Below, one piece after another: positions 1-7,921 of a DNA stretch of 64,000 nt (positions are counted from its first letter, which is position 1; each line of letters begins with the position of its first letter). The notes under the pieces were generated by a model. The model had not been told where the DNA came from and ran no database searches. It worked only from the letters and a program-made list of their open reading frames with translations. This DNA is from an uncultured Prevotellaceae bacterium (GTDB lineage Bacteria; Bacteroidota; Bacteroidia; Bacteroidales; Bacteroidaceae). The stretch spans positions 1 to 64,000 of the forward strand of contig ONCZ01000014.1 of assembly GCA_900316445.1 (NCBI GenBank), written 5' to 3'. The position numbers and the translations under genes were made by a program.

Positions 1-212
1 CCGTCAGCGGCTCGGCCACGTTTGAGATCGGCCTCAAGGGCGATGCCAACGGCGACAACAAGGTGGACGCTGCCGACATCGTGGAGATGGTCAATGAGAT
101 GAAGGGCCAGCCTTCTGCGAAGTTCAAGAAGAACAACGCCGACATCGACGGCAACGGCCAGATCACCGATGCCGACATCACCGAAGTCGCCAAGATCATC
201 CTGGCAAAGTAG
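1..212 (+). CDS. C-terminal end of a dockerin-like repeat protein (partial)
   Basis: Only the last 69 codons are in the window (frame 3, stop TAG at 210-212). They hold two EF-hand-like calcium loops, GDANGDNKVDAADI and ADIDGNGQITDADI, each followed by a helix. This is the duplicated pattern of type I dockerin domains. In Prevotella-like bacteria such domains often end large secreted proteins or glycoside hydrolases, but the function of this protein cannot be told from the tail. A perfect hairpin with a T-run follows the stop. Confidence 0.8.
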   Translation, partial: VSGSATFEIGLKGDANGDNKVDAADIVEMVNEMKGQPSAKFKKNNADIDGNGQITDADITEVAKIILAK

Positions 213-246
213 CATACCGGGGTAGCGAGACTAAAGATATCAACAG

Positions 247-281
247 ATTGTGGATAACCTGCGAGTTATCCACAATTTTTG
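247..281 (+). terminator. Rho-independent terminator after the dockerin-like gene
   Basis: A perfect 12-bp stem, ATTGTGGATAAC (247-258) with GTTATCCACAAT (265-276), has a 6-nt loop and runs into TTTTT. It lies 35 bp past the stop codon. Confidence 0.85.
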
Positions 282-324
282 TTTAATTAACAGAGGTCGT
301 GATACAACGTACAGGAGTTTTTTG

Positions 325-333
325 TATTTTTGC
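325..333 (+). promoter_or_regulatory. Bacteroidota -7 promoter element upstream of the 359 gene
   Basis: TATTTTTGC matches the TAnnTTTG core. It lies 26 bp before the ATG at 359 and just after the terminator of the previous gene. No clear -33 TTTG was seen. Confidence 0.55.
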
Positions 334-358
334 AGCCCATTTGCCATTAAAAAATTGA

Positions 359-1585
359 ATGATGATCTGTGAATATATGACAAGACTGGACGACCTGATC
401 AAGAGGATTTCAGGTTTGAAAGAGAGATGGCGTTCCGCCGGACGTCCGTTGTATGTGTCGAGCTTAGTGGCTGATGCCGCAGAGCTGACGGAGAGCCTGA
501 ACACTGATGTCCTGGAGAGGGTGAGCCACGACATCTTGCTTGAGGCCTATGAAGGCGACTATATCGTGCAGGCCGAACAGATGCAGGCGCTGGTGCCCGT
601 CAAGGTGCTACAGGCCGATGCCGAAGACGAGGCGGCGTGCCTGCAGCTCGACGAGGCACTGAACAAACTCGTCAGCGTGCTGACCCAGATCGCAGTCCAT
701 CTGGAACGCCGTCACAGCAGGGATGAGTACGCCCGGCTCTATGAGGCAGAGAAACGTCGCTATCTTGGCTCGGGTACGGCCAGCAGGGCCCGGCAGCGGT
801 TTGACGACTGGAAAGAAGACAGCTGTTTCGGCCAACCCTCCATCGACGATATCGACAATTACTTCCTTGAGAAGCTCGTACACCTGTTTGAGCAGGGTGT
901 GCTTGACTCGAAGGCCGAGCACATCAAGAAAACGCGATCGTTCCCCGGAGAGGTGGACTTCGAGCAACTCGACGAGAGCAAAGAGAAGAAGGCGATGTTT
1001 AGGAAGCACTATGCAGCCCTGCGGTCGATGACGGACTGGCAGGACGGTTATCTGGTGGTGGATCCGTTGCGAGTAGGGCAGTTCTTCTTTTCTTCGCGTG
1101 AGGAAACCAATGCCAAGTCGCACCGGAACGTGCTGCTGAAGTACCTGCATAAGATTGATATGGTGCAGCAGGTGAGAAAGAAGCTACTGGAGGCAGAGAG
1201 GGGCGGCGAGGGAGCGGACGGGCAGCTGAACTACTTCGCGCCGGAGAAGAACCTGAAGGTGCTGCTGTCGGAGGAGTGGTTTGAGATACACCGCACGGAT
1301 AAGGGGTACGACCACCGTTGGACGAACGACTTCGTGAATGCGCTGATGGCGTCGGAGCACAGGGACTATATCGCCACGGAGTGGGGGAAGAACAAACGGC
1401 AGGACTATATCCGTGGGTGCGTGCTGGGGCTGCTGAAGGAGGGCGGCATCATCAAGGGGAGTATGGACAGCATCGCCAGGAGTGCCGGGGTGTGCGAGAA
1501 CTACCGCACGTTCAGCAAGTATATGGGGCAGTGCCGGCAAGAGCCTTATGCGCAATGGGTGCAAGATTATTTCACCAAAAAATAG
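359..1585 (+). CDS. Hypothetical protein of an element-like module
   Basis: A 408-residue soluble protein that I do not recognise. It is charged and mostly helical, with no signal peptide, membrane segment or catalytic motif that I can see. The C-terminal 100 residues are basic and aromatic (NKRQDYIRG near residue 345, then a region rich in Y, R and K). The start could also be the ATG at 377, which would drop the first six residues. It is followed by a strong terminator and by the BRO-type gene. The neighbours (antirepressor-like, lysozyme, primase) make it a likely accessory gene of a mobile or domesticated element; this is inference from context. Confidence 0.7.
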   Translation: MMICEYMTRLDDLIKRISGLKERWRSAGRPLYVSSLVADAAELTESLNTDVLERVSHDILLEAYEGDYIVQAEQMQALVPVKVLQADAEDEAACLQLDEALNKLVSVLTQIAVHLERRHSRDEYARLYEAEKRRYLGSGTASRARQRFDDWKEDSCFGQPSIDDIDNYFLEKLVHLFEQGVLDSKAEHIKKTRSFPGEVDFEQLDESKEKKAMFRKHYAALRSMTDWQDGYLVVDPLRVGQFFFSSREETNAKSHRNVLLKYLHKIDMVQQVRKKLLEAERGGEGADGQLNYFAPEKNLKVLLSEEWFEIHRTDKGYDHRWTNDFVNALMASEHRDYIATEWGKNKRQDYIRGCVLGLLKEGGIIKGSMDSIARSAGVCENYRTFSKYMGQCRQEPYAQWVQDYFTKK

Positions 1586-1590
1586 CGAAA

Positions 1591-1740
1591 TGCGATTGAG
1601 GGGTGCGATTGAACGGTGAGGAACGTTCGGTCGCACATTTTTTTTGAATTCCTTTCTCCCGAAGACAAAGGGACTTCCAGACATACTTACTTGCGATTGA
1701 AAATGCGATTGGAAAAATGTTTTTCAGTCGCATAATCGCA
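1591..1740 (+). repeat. Cluster of TGCGATT iteron-like repeats
   Basis: TGCGATTG occurs near 1591, 1604, 1692 and 1703, and inverted TCGCA forms lie near 1726-1740 (tcgcataatcgca). The cluster sits directly upstream of the promoter of the BRO-type gene. It could be a regulator-binding array or element iterons. One copy pair forms the terminator stem, so part of the signal may be structural. Confidence 0.5.
1603..1646 (+). terminator. Rho-independent terminator after the 359-1585 gene
   Basis: GTGCGA (1603-1608) pairs with TCGCAC (1631-1636), and the inner GAACG pairs with CGTTC. A run of eight T follows. The stem is built from the GCGATT-type repeat that recurs in this intergenic region. Confidence 0.8.
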
Positions 1741-1743
1741 TTC

Positions 1744-1752
1744 TACTTTTGC
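1744..1752 (+). promoter_or_regulatory. Bacteroidota -7 promoter element for the BRO-type gene
   Basis: TACTTTTGC matches TAnnTTTGC. It lies just after the TGCGATT repeats. The inferred leader to the ATG at 1846 is about 85 nt and consists mostly of AATTAAAAGATTAAA-type repeats. Confidence 0.55.
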
Positions 1753-1845
1753 CCCCGAAATCCGGGTTTCAGAAAATTAAAAGATTAAAAAATTAAAAAA
1801 TTAAAGATTAAAAAATTACTGAAGAATTAAAGAAAGGGTAAAAGA

Positions 1846-2553
1846 ATGAATGCATTGAGAACTTTCAATCATGAGATGTTCGGACAGGTTCGGACGATGA
1901 CGAACGACCGCGGAGAGACCTTCTTCGTGGGTAAAGACGTGGCCGAGGCACTGGGGTACAAGAATACCGCCGATGCTATTATTAAGCATGTAGACAAGGA
2001 AGATAGGAGCACCATCGCGATTCGCGATTCTGCCTATGAGACCCGAGCTGTGGTCATCAACGAGAGCGGTCTCTACTCCCTGATCCTCTCCTCGAAACTG
2101 GAGCAGGCGAAGGCGTTCAAGCGCTGGGTGACCTCGGAGGTGCTGCCGCTGATCCGTCAGACGGGCACGTACTCGCTGCACCGCAAGCAGATCGAGTCGC
2201 TGCATCACCAGATAGAGGCGCTGGAACCGAAGGCGGAGTACTGCGACGAGGTGCTCGACAGCGTGAGTTGCCTGACAACGACGCAGATAGCCAAGGAACT
2301 GTCGATGACGGTGAGCGATCTGACGCGCCTGCTGGAGCACCGGAAGGTGATGTACAAGCAGTCGGGACAGTGGATGCTCTACGCCGACTACGCCCGCAAG
2401 GGTTACGCCAAGAGCCGCACAACCACGCGCCGCGACATCGAGGGTGACATGCACACGTACACACGGCTCGTGTGGACCGAGGAGGGCCGACGCTTCATCC
2501 ATCGCCTCTGTCACGATGAGGAGGTTATGATCACGTTTTTGTTCAGGAACTAA
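1846..2553 (+). CDS. BRO-N / KilAC phage antirepressor-like protein
   Basis: A 235-residue protein with a BRO-N domain at about residues 1-105, shown by FVGKDVAEALGYKNTADAI, the YETRAVVINESGLYSLI stretch and the KAFKRWVTSEVLPLIRQTG ending. A KilAC/ANT-like winged-helix domain follows at about 130-235 (TTTQIAKELSMTVSDLTRLL, then GQWMLYADYARKGY). Proteins of this layout are encoded by phages and integrated elements, where they act as antirepressors or DNA-binding regulators. The gene has its own promoter and is followed by the lysozyme gene. The target operator is unknown; the TGCGATT repeats upstream are a candidate. Confidence 0.85.
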   Translation: MNALRTFNHEMFGQVRTMTNDRGETFFVGKDVAEALGYKNTADAIIKHVDKEDRSTIAIRDSAYETRAVVINESGLYSLILSSKLEQAKAFKRWVTSEVLPLIRQTGTYSLHRKQIESLHHQIEALEPKAEYCDEVLDSVSCLTTTQIAKELSMTVSDLTRLLEHRKVMYKQSGQWMLYADYARKGYAKSRTTTRRDIEGDMHTYTRLVWTEEGRRFIHRLCHDEEVMITFLFRN

Positions 2554-2569
2554 AGGAAACTAATAAGAA

Positions 2570-2681
2570 GGAAACGAATGTGAATAATTTGAATAATTTT
2601 ATCCACTAATATGAATAATAATATTTCAGCCAATAAGAATTATATTATAAAAATTAGTGGTAATTATTCAAATTCGTTTCC
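2570..2681. repeat. Inverted repeat around the lysozyme upstream region
   Basis: GGAAACGAAT (2570-2579) is answered by ATTCGTTTCC (2672-2681), with AATAATT units inside both arms and CCACTAAT/ATTAGTGG closer in. It belongs to a style of paired, internally repetitive arms that recurs across the window. Confidence 0.6.
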
Positions 2682-2710
2682 AAAATAAAAGAAGATTAAT
2701 TTCAGAGATT

Positions 2711-3211
2711 ATGAGAGTAAGTGATATTTGTTTTGGGAAATTGAAGGAGTTTGAGGGGTTGCGGACGGAGGCGTATTACGACGCAGCGGGCGTGTTGACG
2801 ATCGGTTACGGCCATACGGGCCACGACGTGAGACCCGGCGACGTGATATCGAAGTACTGGGCGGAACACCTGTTGAAGGCCGACCTGTATGATGTGGAGA
2901 AGGCCGTGGAGAGCCTGGGTGTCGCCAGGACACAGGGGCAGTTTGACGCGCTGGTGTCGTTCGCGTTCAACCTCGGGTTCTATAAGCTGAAGACATCGTC
3001 GCTGCTGAAGATGATCCGTAACGGCGCGTCGATGCACGCCATCAAGCGGGAGTTCAAGCGCTGGGTGTATGCCGGCGGGAATCGGCTCAAGGGCCTCGAG
3101 AGAAGACGTGAGTGGGAGGCCAGGCGGTTCTTCGACTACGATGAGCTGGAGGCTATGAAGCGCCGCGACTGGTCAGACTTCCATCATTCCAATAATTCCA
3201 ATTCCAATTAG
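2711..3211 (+). CDS. GH24 (T4-type) lysozyme / endolysin
   Basis: The protein has the T4-lysozyme-like catalytic region near its N-terminus: LKEFEGLRTEAYYDAAG then TIGYGHTG, giving the usual Glu, Asp and Thr. It is followed by FDALVSFAFNLG and a helical C-terminal lobe with GLERRREWEARRFF. It would cleave peptidoglycan. An upstream in-frame ATG at 2657 would add 18 residues encoded by AT-rich repeat sequence, so I prefer 2711. No signal peptide is visible, as is common for phage endolysins. The last residues (HHSNNSNSN) are encoded by an inverted repeat that spans the stop. Context suggests a phage or element lysin. Confidence 0.85.
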   Translation: MRVSDICFGKLKEFEGLRTEAYYDAAGVLTIGYGHTGHDVRPGDVISKYWAEHLLKADLYDVEKAVESLGVARTQGQFDALVSFAFNLGFYKLKTSSLLKMIRNGASMHAIKREFKRWVYAGGNRLKGLERRREWEARRFFDYDELEAMKRRDWSDFHHSNNSNSN

Positions 3212-3301
3212 GAAAATAAGGGTGCCAACTCGCTCTATAGATTATATAACTAATTGATATACGTCAAAAAATCAAACTGGAATTGGAATAACTGGAATAC
3301 T
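3186..3301. repeat. Inverted TTGGAAT-type repeat between lysozyme and DUF3987-like genes
   Basis: Left arm near 3186-3211 (AATTCCAATTCC units); right arm near 3276-3301 (GGAATTGGAATAACTGGAAT). The left arm supplies the lysozyme C-terminus. The right arm would encode N/W-rich residues if the next gene started at 3254. Confidence 0.6.
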
Positions 3302-3337
3302 CAATCAACAGTCATTCATCTAATAAGCAGAAAATCA

Positions 3338-4636
3338 ATGAATTACGACATTAGTAAACCCTCTGCCCCTAAGATGCCAAGCCTTGGTAAAGGGACAGAA
3401 TGTATCAAACTCCTGCTCTCGCAGGCCTCAAAAGATATGCACGAACCGATGGTTCCGATGTTTTTCCCCGTCCTGGGCGCACACATCAGCGGCGCGGAAT
3501 TTCAGTATCCTGACAACAGTTGGAAGGAGCCGACGGGGATGATGGCCAATCTCGTGGCAAAAAGTGGCGACAACAAGGGTCAATTCCCGGTTCTTGTAGA
3601 AGCCATTTGCCGGGATTTCCGTCAGCACGACAAGGCTGAGGAGGACAAATACCGGGAATGGCAGAGTCTCAGCAAGACCGAGCCCAGCAATAAGAAAAAG
3701 ACAGCCGAGCCGACCTTGGCCTACTGGTTCCCGCCGGTTGACACGACCAAGCCGGCCTTTATCAAGAACGCGATTGTGCTCGAGGCGCAAGGCGGACGCA
3801 CGCAGTACTTCAACCTGCCTGAAGTGGAGATGGCCGACCAGCTGTGTGGCAGTCACAAACAGGTATCGCTGATGTTCCGCAACATCTACGACCGTGCCCG
3901 TGCCGGTGCCTTGCGCGCCACAGCCGACGGTATAACGGGCAACCCGATCCTCCGGGCCTGCATTACGATCTCGTCGAATCCGGACTCAACCCGTAAGTTC
4001 TATAAGTACGAGCTGACCAACGGCACATTCGGGCGTATGGTATTCAGCTTCAAGCCGCGTGGCAACCGCGAAGGGCGCATTCCCAGGTTGGGAAAGTTCT
4101 CCGACGAGTTCTACCAGAAGCTGGATGAGTACCTGGCGCGTCTCGACCTCTGCAAGGGCCGTTACATCATCCGCCCGCTGAACAAGCTGATCGACGGTCT
4201 GGCTGCGGATATGGCGACGCTGGCCGATCTGGCTGACGATGACGTGCTGTTCGAGATGTCGCACCGTTCGCTGGTGTCGGCCTGGAAGGCTGGCTGCGTG
4301 CTCTGGGTGCTCAACAATCAGACGTGGACCAAGGCCATAGGCGAGCTGGTGGAGTGGCTGGTCTATCACGACATCTGGAGCAAGATGCAGCTCTTCGCCG
4401 ATTTGCTGAAGGATACTGACCAACTGCACGAGGCCCAGCGGCGCGGCCCAAAGAATATGCTCGATGGCCTGCCGAACACCTTCAATGAGGCCCAGCTGGA
4501 GGCACTACGAACCAGCCTCGGCAAAAGCGCTGAGGGCACGAAGGGACAGTTGGCTAAGTGGGTGTTCCGGAAGTTCATCACGTACTCGAATCAGACGGGA
4601 CTGTATAGCAAGACCGAGGAGTACTTGAAAGGATAA
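3338..4636 (+). CDS. DUF3987-like element replication protein (tentative)
   Basis: A 432-residue protein from the preferred ATG at 3338. An ATG at 3254 would add 28 residues that are only repeat-encoded (NWNWNNWN). The middle and C-terminal parts (NAIVLEAQGGRTQYFNLPE near residue 145, ACITISSNPDSTRKFY, then a GRMVFSF segment and a long helical tail) resemble the second half of DUF3987 proteins of Bacteroidota elements, but I see no P-loop. It overlaps the primase start by one base, so translation is probably coupled. A role in element DNA replication or priming is inference from this pairing. Confidence 0.55.
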   Translation: MNYDISKPSAPKMPSLGKGTECIKLLLSQASKDMHEPMVPMFFPVLGAHISGAEFQYPDNSWKEPTGMMANLVAKSGDNKGQFPVLVEAICRDFRQHDKAEEDKYREWQSLSKTEPSNKKKTAEPTLAYWFPPVDTTKPAFIKNAIVLEAQGGRTQYFNLPEVEMADQLCGSHKQVSLMFRNIYDRARAGALRATADGITGNPILRACITISSNPDSTRKFYKYELTNGTFGRMVFSFKPRGNREGRIPRLGKFSDEFYQKLDEYLARLDLCKGRYIIRPLNKLIDGLAADMATLADLADDDVLFEMSHRSLVSAWKAGCVLWVLNNQTWTKAIGELVEWLVYHDIWSKMQLFADLLKDTDQLHEAQRRGPKNMLDGLPNTFNEAQLEALRTSLGKSAEGTKGQLAKWVFRKFITYSNQTGLYSKTEEYLKG

Positions 4637-5595
4637 TGGATAAGTATGAACTTCAAAAGCTGCGCGATCTCCCGATAGAGGGGGTCGCGCAGCGACTCGG
4701 ACTGCGGGTGGTGAGGCATAAGTGTCTGTGTCCGTTTCACGACGATAGCCACCCGAGTCTGTCGTTTTCTGTCAAGCGCAACAGCTACCGTTGCTTCGTG
4801 TGCGGGGCCAGTGGGGGGACGATAGACCTCGTGATGAGATACCAGAATATGAGTTTTACCGAGGCGTGTAGATGGCTGGCAGATGAGGCAGGGGTAGTGC
4901 TGAGCAATCCCTTGATCAGACCCCCTCTGACTCCCCCTACTCAGGGGGAGAACATTCCCCTCCTGAGTAGGAGGGGCCAGGGGTGGTCTGATCAGCCTCA
5001 GTCATTCGACCCAAGCCGGTATAACCGGTTTTTCGAGCGGCCGTGGCTGAACGAGGCGGCAAGACGGTTTCTGTTCGAGGAGCGCAGGATTGATGCAAGA
5101 GTCGTGCGCTGGTGTAGGCTCACGTCGTGGCGGGACAGGCAGGGCGTCGATTGGTTGCAGATACCTTATTATAATATAGAGGGCAAGTTGATCGGCGTGC
5201 AGAACCGCAACCTCGTACGCGGGGCATCGCCCAGGTTCCGCTTCCCGTCAGGCTCGCAATGCAGCCTCTATAATCTGCCGGTGCTGAACCTGCTCAGGCC
5301 GGGCGATGAGCTCTGGATCACCGAGGGCTGCTCCGACTGCTGGGCGATGCTCTCTGCCGGTCACAAGGCCATCGCCATCCCCTCGGCCACGTTGCTGACC
5401 AAAAAGGATGCAGAACAATTATCCATTATCCATTTTCAATTATCCATTCAATTCCACATGTACCCCGACTGCGATGCGCCCGGCGAACGTCTCTTCCTCC
5501 AGCTGCAGCAACTCCTGCCCGGTCTGGTGCATCATCAGCTGCCGCCCGGCTGCAAGGACTTCAGCGACTATTATCTTACAAAAGTCTCACAATAG
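4636..5595 (+). CDS. CHC2 zinc-finger / TOPRIM primase of an element
   Basis: The N-terminal CHC2 finger is clear: CPFHDDSHPSLSF then YRCFVCGASGGTIDLV at about residues 31-65. A TOPRIM-like region follows near 225-315, with LWITEGCSDCWAML, IAIPSATLL and the acidic MYPDCDAPG. At 319 residues it is shorter than DnaG and resembles element-encoded primases. Two in-frame insertions are made of repeats: an 82-bp palindromic element in the interdomain linker (residues about 93-120), and a short QLSIIHFQLSIQF stretch just before the last TOPRIM acidic motif. The stop codon lies inside another palindrome at 5586-5614. It likely works with the upstream DUF3987-like protein. Confidence 0.85.
   Translation: MDKYELQKLRDLPIEGVAQRLGLRVVRHKCLCPFHDDSHPSLSFSVKRNSYRCFVCGASGGTIDLVMRYQNMSFTEACRWLADEAGVVLSNPLIRPPLTPPTQGENIPLLSRRGQGWSDQPQSFDPSRYNRFFERPWLNEAARRFLFEERRIDARVVRWCRLTSWRDRQGVDWLQIPYYNIEGKLIGVQNRNLVRGASPRFRFPSGSQCSLYNLPVLNLLRPGDELWITEGCSDCWAMLSAGHKAIAIPSATLLTKKDAEQLSIIHFQLSIQFHMYPDCDAPGERLFLQLQQLLPGLVHHQLPPGCKDFSDYYLTKVSQ
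4913..4994. repeat. 82-bp palindromic element inserted in frame in the primase gene
   Basis: It is bounded by perfect 10-bp terminal inverted repeats, TGATCAGACC and GGTCTGATCA. Inside are two perfect hairpins, CTCCCCCT-actc-AGGGGGAG and CCCCTCCT-gagt-AGGAGGGG. Partial copies lie at 44677, 47198, 47243 and 48245. Confidence 0.85.
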
Positions 5596-5614
5596 GGACA
5601 GTCCCCATTGTGAG
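5586..5614. repeat. CTCACAAT/ATTGTGAG palindrome overlapping the primase stop
   Basis: CTCACAATAGGGAC pairs with GTCCCCATTGTGAG around one base, with one mismatch. The TAG of the primase (5593-5595) lies inside the left arm. A near-identical copy sits in frame inside the glycosyltransferase-acyltransferase gene at 34872-34902. Confidence 0.8.
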
Positions 5615-5687
5615 AGTTTAGTGGGATTAAAGTGGAACTTTTGTCAGATTAAACTCCGACTTTAGTCCGTCGAGGCTTTGAGGCTAT

Positions 5688-6332
5688 CTATGTCAGATAC
5701 GGGTTGTAGCGGAGTTCGTAGTCGATCGTGGACTGCGGGCCGTGACCCGGAAGGATGACGGTATCAGCGGGCAGCTTCGCCAAGACATTGGCGAGGCTTC
5801 TCATCAGTTGTGTATAGCTGCCGCCGTCGAAGTCGGTGCGGCCGACGCTCATACGGAAGAGGGTGTCGCCGGTGAAGGCGGTATGCTCCTCGGCGCAGTA
5901 GAAGACCACGCTGCCGGGAGAGTGGCCGGGGGTCTTCAGCACCTGCAGGCTGTGGTGGCCGAAGCGGATGACCTCGTCGGGGGTGAAGAAGCGGCCCACG
6001 GCGGGGTATTCGCGGCGCAGCGGGGCACCGATGATGCTCTGGAAGTTGTGGGGGATGTCGGAGATGATGAACTCGTCTTCCTTGGCAGCCTCCACCCGCA
6101 GGCCGTAGGTCTGGTAGATGGTGTCGATGCCGAGGTTGTGGTCCCAGTGGCCGTGGGTGGCGAGGAGACGGACGGGCTTGAGGCCCTGACTGCTGATGTA
6201 GTCGGTGATGGCGCGGCGCTCGTCGTCGTAGTAGGCGCCACAGTCGATGATGACACATTCGAGGGTGTCGTCGCTCACCACGTAGGTGTTCTCCTGAAGC
6301 AAATTAAAAGCGAAAGTCTTTATTGTAATCAT
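5688..6332 (-). CDS. MBL-fold metallo-hydrolase (glyoxalase II-like)
   Basis: The metallo-beta-lactamase zinc motif is present as ATHGHWDHN (HxHxDH). GHSPGSVVFY supplies the next histidine, FTGDTLF the bridging aspartate, and ILPGHGP the last histidine. About 214 residues is the usual size of the small hydrolases of this family that cleave thioesters such as S-lactoylglutathione-like compounds; the substrate here is unknown. I chose the ATG at 6332 (MITIKTFAF). An ATG at 6341 would add three residues encoded by the GTTCAAAG repeat just upstream. It is probably cotranscribed after rsmG. Confidence 0.9.
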   Translation of the reverse strand: MITIKTFAFNLLQENTYVVSDDTLECVIIDCGAYYDDERRAITDYISSQGLKPVRLLATHGHWDHNLGIDTIYQTYGLRVEAAKEDEFIISDIPHNFQSIIGAPLRREYPAVGRFFTPDEVIRFGHHSLQVLKTPGHSPGSVVFYCAEEHTAFTGDTLFRMSVGRTDFDGGSYTQLMRSLANVLAKLPADTVILPGHGPQSTIDYELRYNPYLT

Positions 6333-6366
6333 AAAGTTCAATGTTCAAAGTTCAAAGTTCAAAGTC
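6331..6366. repeat. GTTCAAAG tandem repeat between MBL hydrolase and rsmG
   Basis: Four degenerate 8-bp GTTCAAAG units abut the MBL start codon and reach the rsmG stop codon. The same unit lies at 6998-7030, 14463-14478 and 37706-37725. Confidence 0.75.
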
Positions 6367-6997
6367 ATTTAATGGGGAGGTAGATGACATATTTGCCTTT
6401 ATACCAGTCTTCGGCGAAGAAGGTGCTGATGTCGGTGGTCTCCACGATGTTGCGGAAGGGCTGCGTCTCGGCCTGCAGGTCACCGCCCTTGAGGCAGAGG
6501 ATGCCGTTGGGCAGGGCGTTTAGCTGGGGCTTGGCAATGTTCTTGCGCACGATCTTCACGAGGTCGGGCAGGGGCATGACGGCCCGGCTGACGACGAAGT
6601 GGTACTGTCCGCGCTCGTCCTCGCCGCGCAGGTGCTCGGGGTGGCAGTTGGTGAGGCCGACAGCCTGGGCGACCTCCTGTGCCACGCGGATCTTCTTGCC
6701 CGTGCCGTCGATGAGCTTGAACTCGCAGTCGGGGAAGAGGATGGCCAGGGGGATGCCAGGGAATCCGCCGCCGGTGCCGAAGTCGAGGATGCGCGTGCCG
6801 GGACGGAAAAGGATGGTCTTGGCGATGGCCAGCGAGTGGAGCACGTGGTGCTCGTAGAGCTGGTCGATGTCCTTGCGGGAGATGACGTTGATCTTCGCGT
6901 TCCAGTCGTGGTAGAGGGCGTCGAGGGCTTCGAACTGCTCCTGCTGCCGTTCCGTCAGCTCCGGGAAATATTTCTTGATTATCTCTGCTTTCATCAT
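6365..6997 (-). CDS. rsmG: 16S rRNA (guanine527-N7)-methyltransferase RsmG
   Basis: RsmG (GidB) methylates G527 of 16S rRNA using S-adenosylmethionine. The family is recognised by WNAKINVISRKD, the HVLHSLAIAK stretch, and the SAM-binding loop ILDFGTGGGFPGIPLAILFP, followed by FKLIDGTGKKI. The length of about 210 residues is normal. The ATG at 6997 or 6994 (tandem MM) is the likely start; an ATG at 7018 would add seven repeat-encoded residues. It lies between the lipoprotein gene and the MBL hydrolase with short repeat-filled gaps on both sides. Confidence 0.93.
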   Translation of the reverse strand: MMKAEIIKKYFPELTERQQEQFEALDALYHDWNAKINVISRKDIDQLYEHHVLHSLAIAKTILFRPGTRILDFGTGGGFPGIPLAILFPDCEFKLIDGTGKKIRVAQEVAQAVGLTNCHPEHLRGEDERGQYHFVVSRAVMPLPDLVKIVRKNIAKPQLNALPNGILCLKGGDLQAETQPFRNIVETTDISTFFAEDWYKGKYVIYLPIK

Positions 6998-7030
6998 ATC
7001 ATAAAGCTCAACGTTCAAAGTTCAAAGTCA
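6998..7030. repeat. GTTCAAAG tandem repeat upstream of rsmG
   Basis: About four degenerate GTTCAAAG/GCTCAACG units fill the whole gap between the lipoprotein stop and the rsmG start. Confidence 0.7.
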
Positions 7031-7819
7031 ATATTCAAACATGGAACTGAGTATCCTGTCAACGGTGGCATAGGCGATGGTCAGCTCGATGCTGCCGACG
7101 GTGTAGGGAGCGATCTCGTCGGGGTTGTAAACGAAGGTGATGGCATCGCTGCCGAGGATGAAGTTCTCGGGCACGTAGATGTCGGAGTTGTTCAGGTAGC
7201 CGTTGTCGTGGAGCGCCTTCATCGTGTCGAGGCCGGTCTTCTCCTGAAGGGCTTTCAGCAGGAGGGGTTTCAGCTGTTCCTCGAAGCCCTCGATGAAGAC
7301 GTTCCTGATGTTCAGCAGGCGGCCGGTCTTGGCTTCAAAGTTCATAATGACCTGTTGGTTGACGGCATGGTCGCCGCCTTCACGGTAGTTGATGTCGGCC
7401 AGATAGACCAGCGTGCCCTTGCTGCCTTTCTGCGTGTGGCTGTTGATGATGTAGTGGTAGTGATACCACGCCAGTTTGTGCTGGTCGTCGCTGTCCTGGT
7501 TGTAGAGGGGCAGCAGCGACCGCAGGTAGTTGGCGGTATAGTCTTCGGCAAAGGCCTCGGCAGACTTCTGCATATTGTCGTCGTTACGGTCGAGCAGTCG
7601 TTCGGTGACGGTGGCGTTGATGATCTCTCCGGCTCTGCCGCTGCTGGGAGTGGCTTGTTCGAGTCGGATGTCCACGCTGCACGTCGGTGAGAGGCTGTCG
7701 GCGGTGAGGGCAACGGTTTTGTCGGCACTGACGGTCTCGAAAGTGATCGTCTCAGATTCCTCGCTGCAGGCACAGAGCAGCAGGACAAGGGCAGAAGTGA
7801 ATAATAGTCGCATATACAT
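7028..7819 (-). CDS. DUF3298 (RsiV-like) lipoprotein
   Basis: A 263-residue protein with a lipoprotein signal: basic start, hydrophobic ALVLLL, then the lipobox LCAC with a cysteine near residue 18. It is therefore probably an envelope lipoprotein. The C-terminal half fits the DUF3298/RsiV fold (NYREGGDHAVNQQVIMNFEA, LLNIRNVFIEGFEEQL, then YVPENFILGSDAITFVYNPD and EIAPYTVGSIELTI). In other bacteria this domain binds lysozyme or acts as an anti-sigma factor, but no sigma factor gene is adjacent here, so function is open. The start at 7819 or 7813 changes only two residues. Confidence 0.8.
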   Translation of the reverse strand: MYMRLLFTSALVLLLCACSEESETITFETVSADKTVALTADSLSPTCSVDIRLEQATPSSGRAGEIINATVTERLLDRNDDNMQKSAEAFAEDYTANYLRSLLPLYNQDSDDQHKLAWYHYHYIINSHTQKGSKGTLVYLADINYREGGDHAVNQQVIMNFEAKTGRLLNIRNVFIEGFEEQLKPLLLKALQEKTGLDTMKALHDNGYLNNSDIYVPENFILGSDAITFVYNPDEIAPYTVGSIELTIAYATVDRILSSMFEY

Positions 7820-7836
7820 AAATCATGAAATCAAGT

Positions 7837-7845
7837 GCAAAAATA
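7837..7845 (-). promoter_or_regulatory. -7 promoter element for the DUF3298 lipoprotein operon
   Basis: On the minus strand TATTTTTGC lies 17 bp before the ATG at 7819. It is divergent from the HAD gene promoter at 7888. Confidence 0.55.
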
Positions 7846-7887
7846 CACTTAATTTCGGAAATGAGCAAATTTCTCATTAAAAAACAC

Positions 7888-7896
7888 TACCTTTGC
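7888..7896 (+). promoter_or_regulatory. -7 promoter element for the HAD phosphatase gene
   Basis: TACCTTTGC followed by ACCC, 25 bp before the ATG at 7922. The leader includes the purine-rich AAAGGAAA. Confidence 0.65.
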
Positions 7897-7921
7897 ACCC
7901 AAATTTGAAAGGAAATCGTCA

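Noticed and set aside
3254-3337. Upstream start for the DUF3987-like gene
   Set aside because: The 28 extra residues are encoded by an inverted repeat (N/W-rich) that also occurs at the end of the lysozyme gene. ATG 3338 is the better start.
6599-7690. 363-codon plus-strand frame across rsmG and the DUF3298 lipoprotein gene
   Set aside because: It spans two recognisable minus-strand genes and the repeat between them. Val/Asp/Gly-rich composition is typical of a GC-rich antisense shadow.
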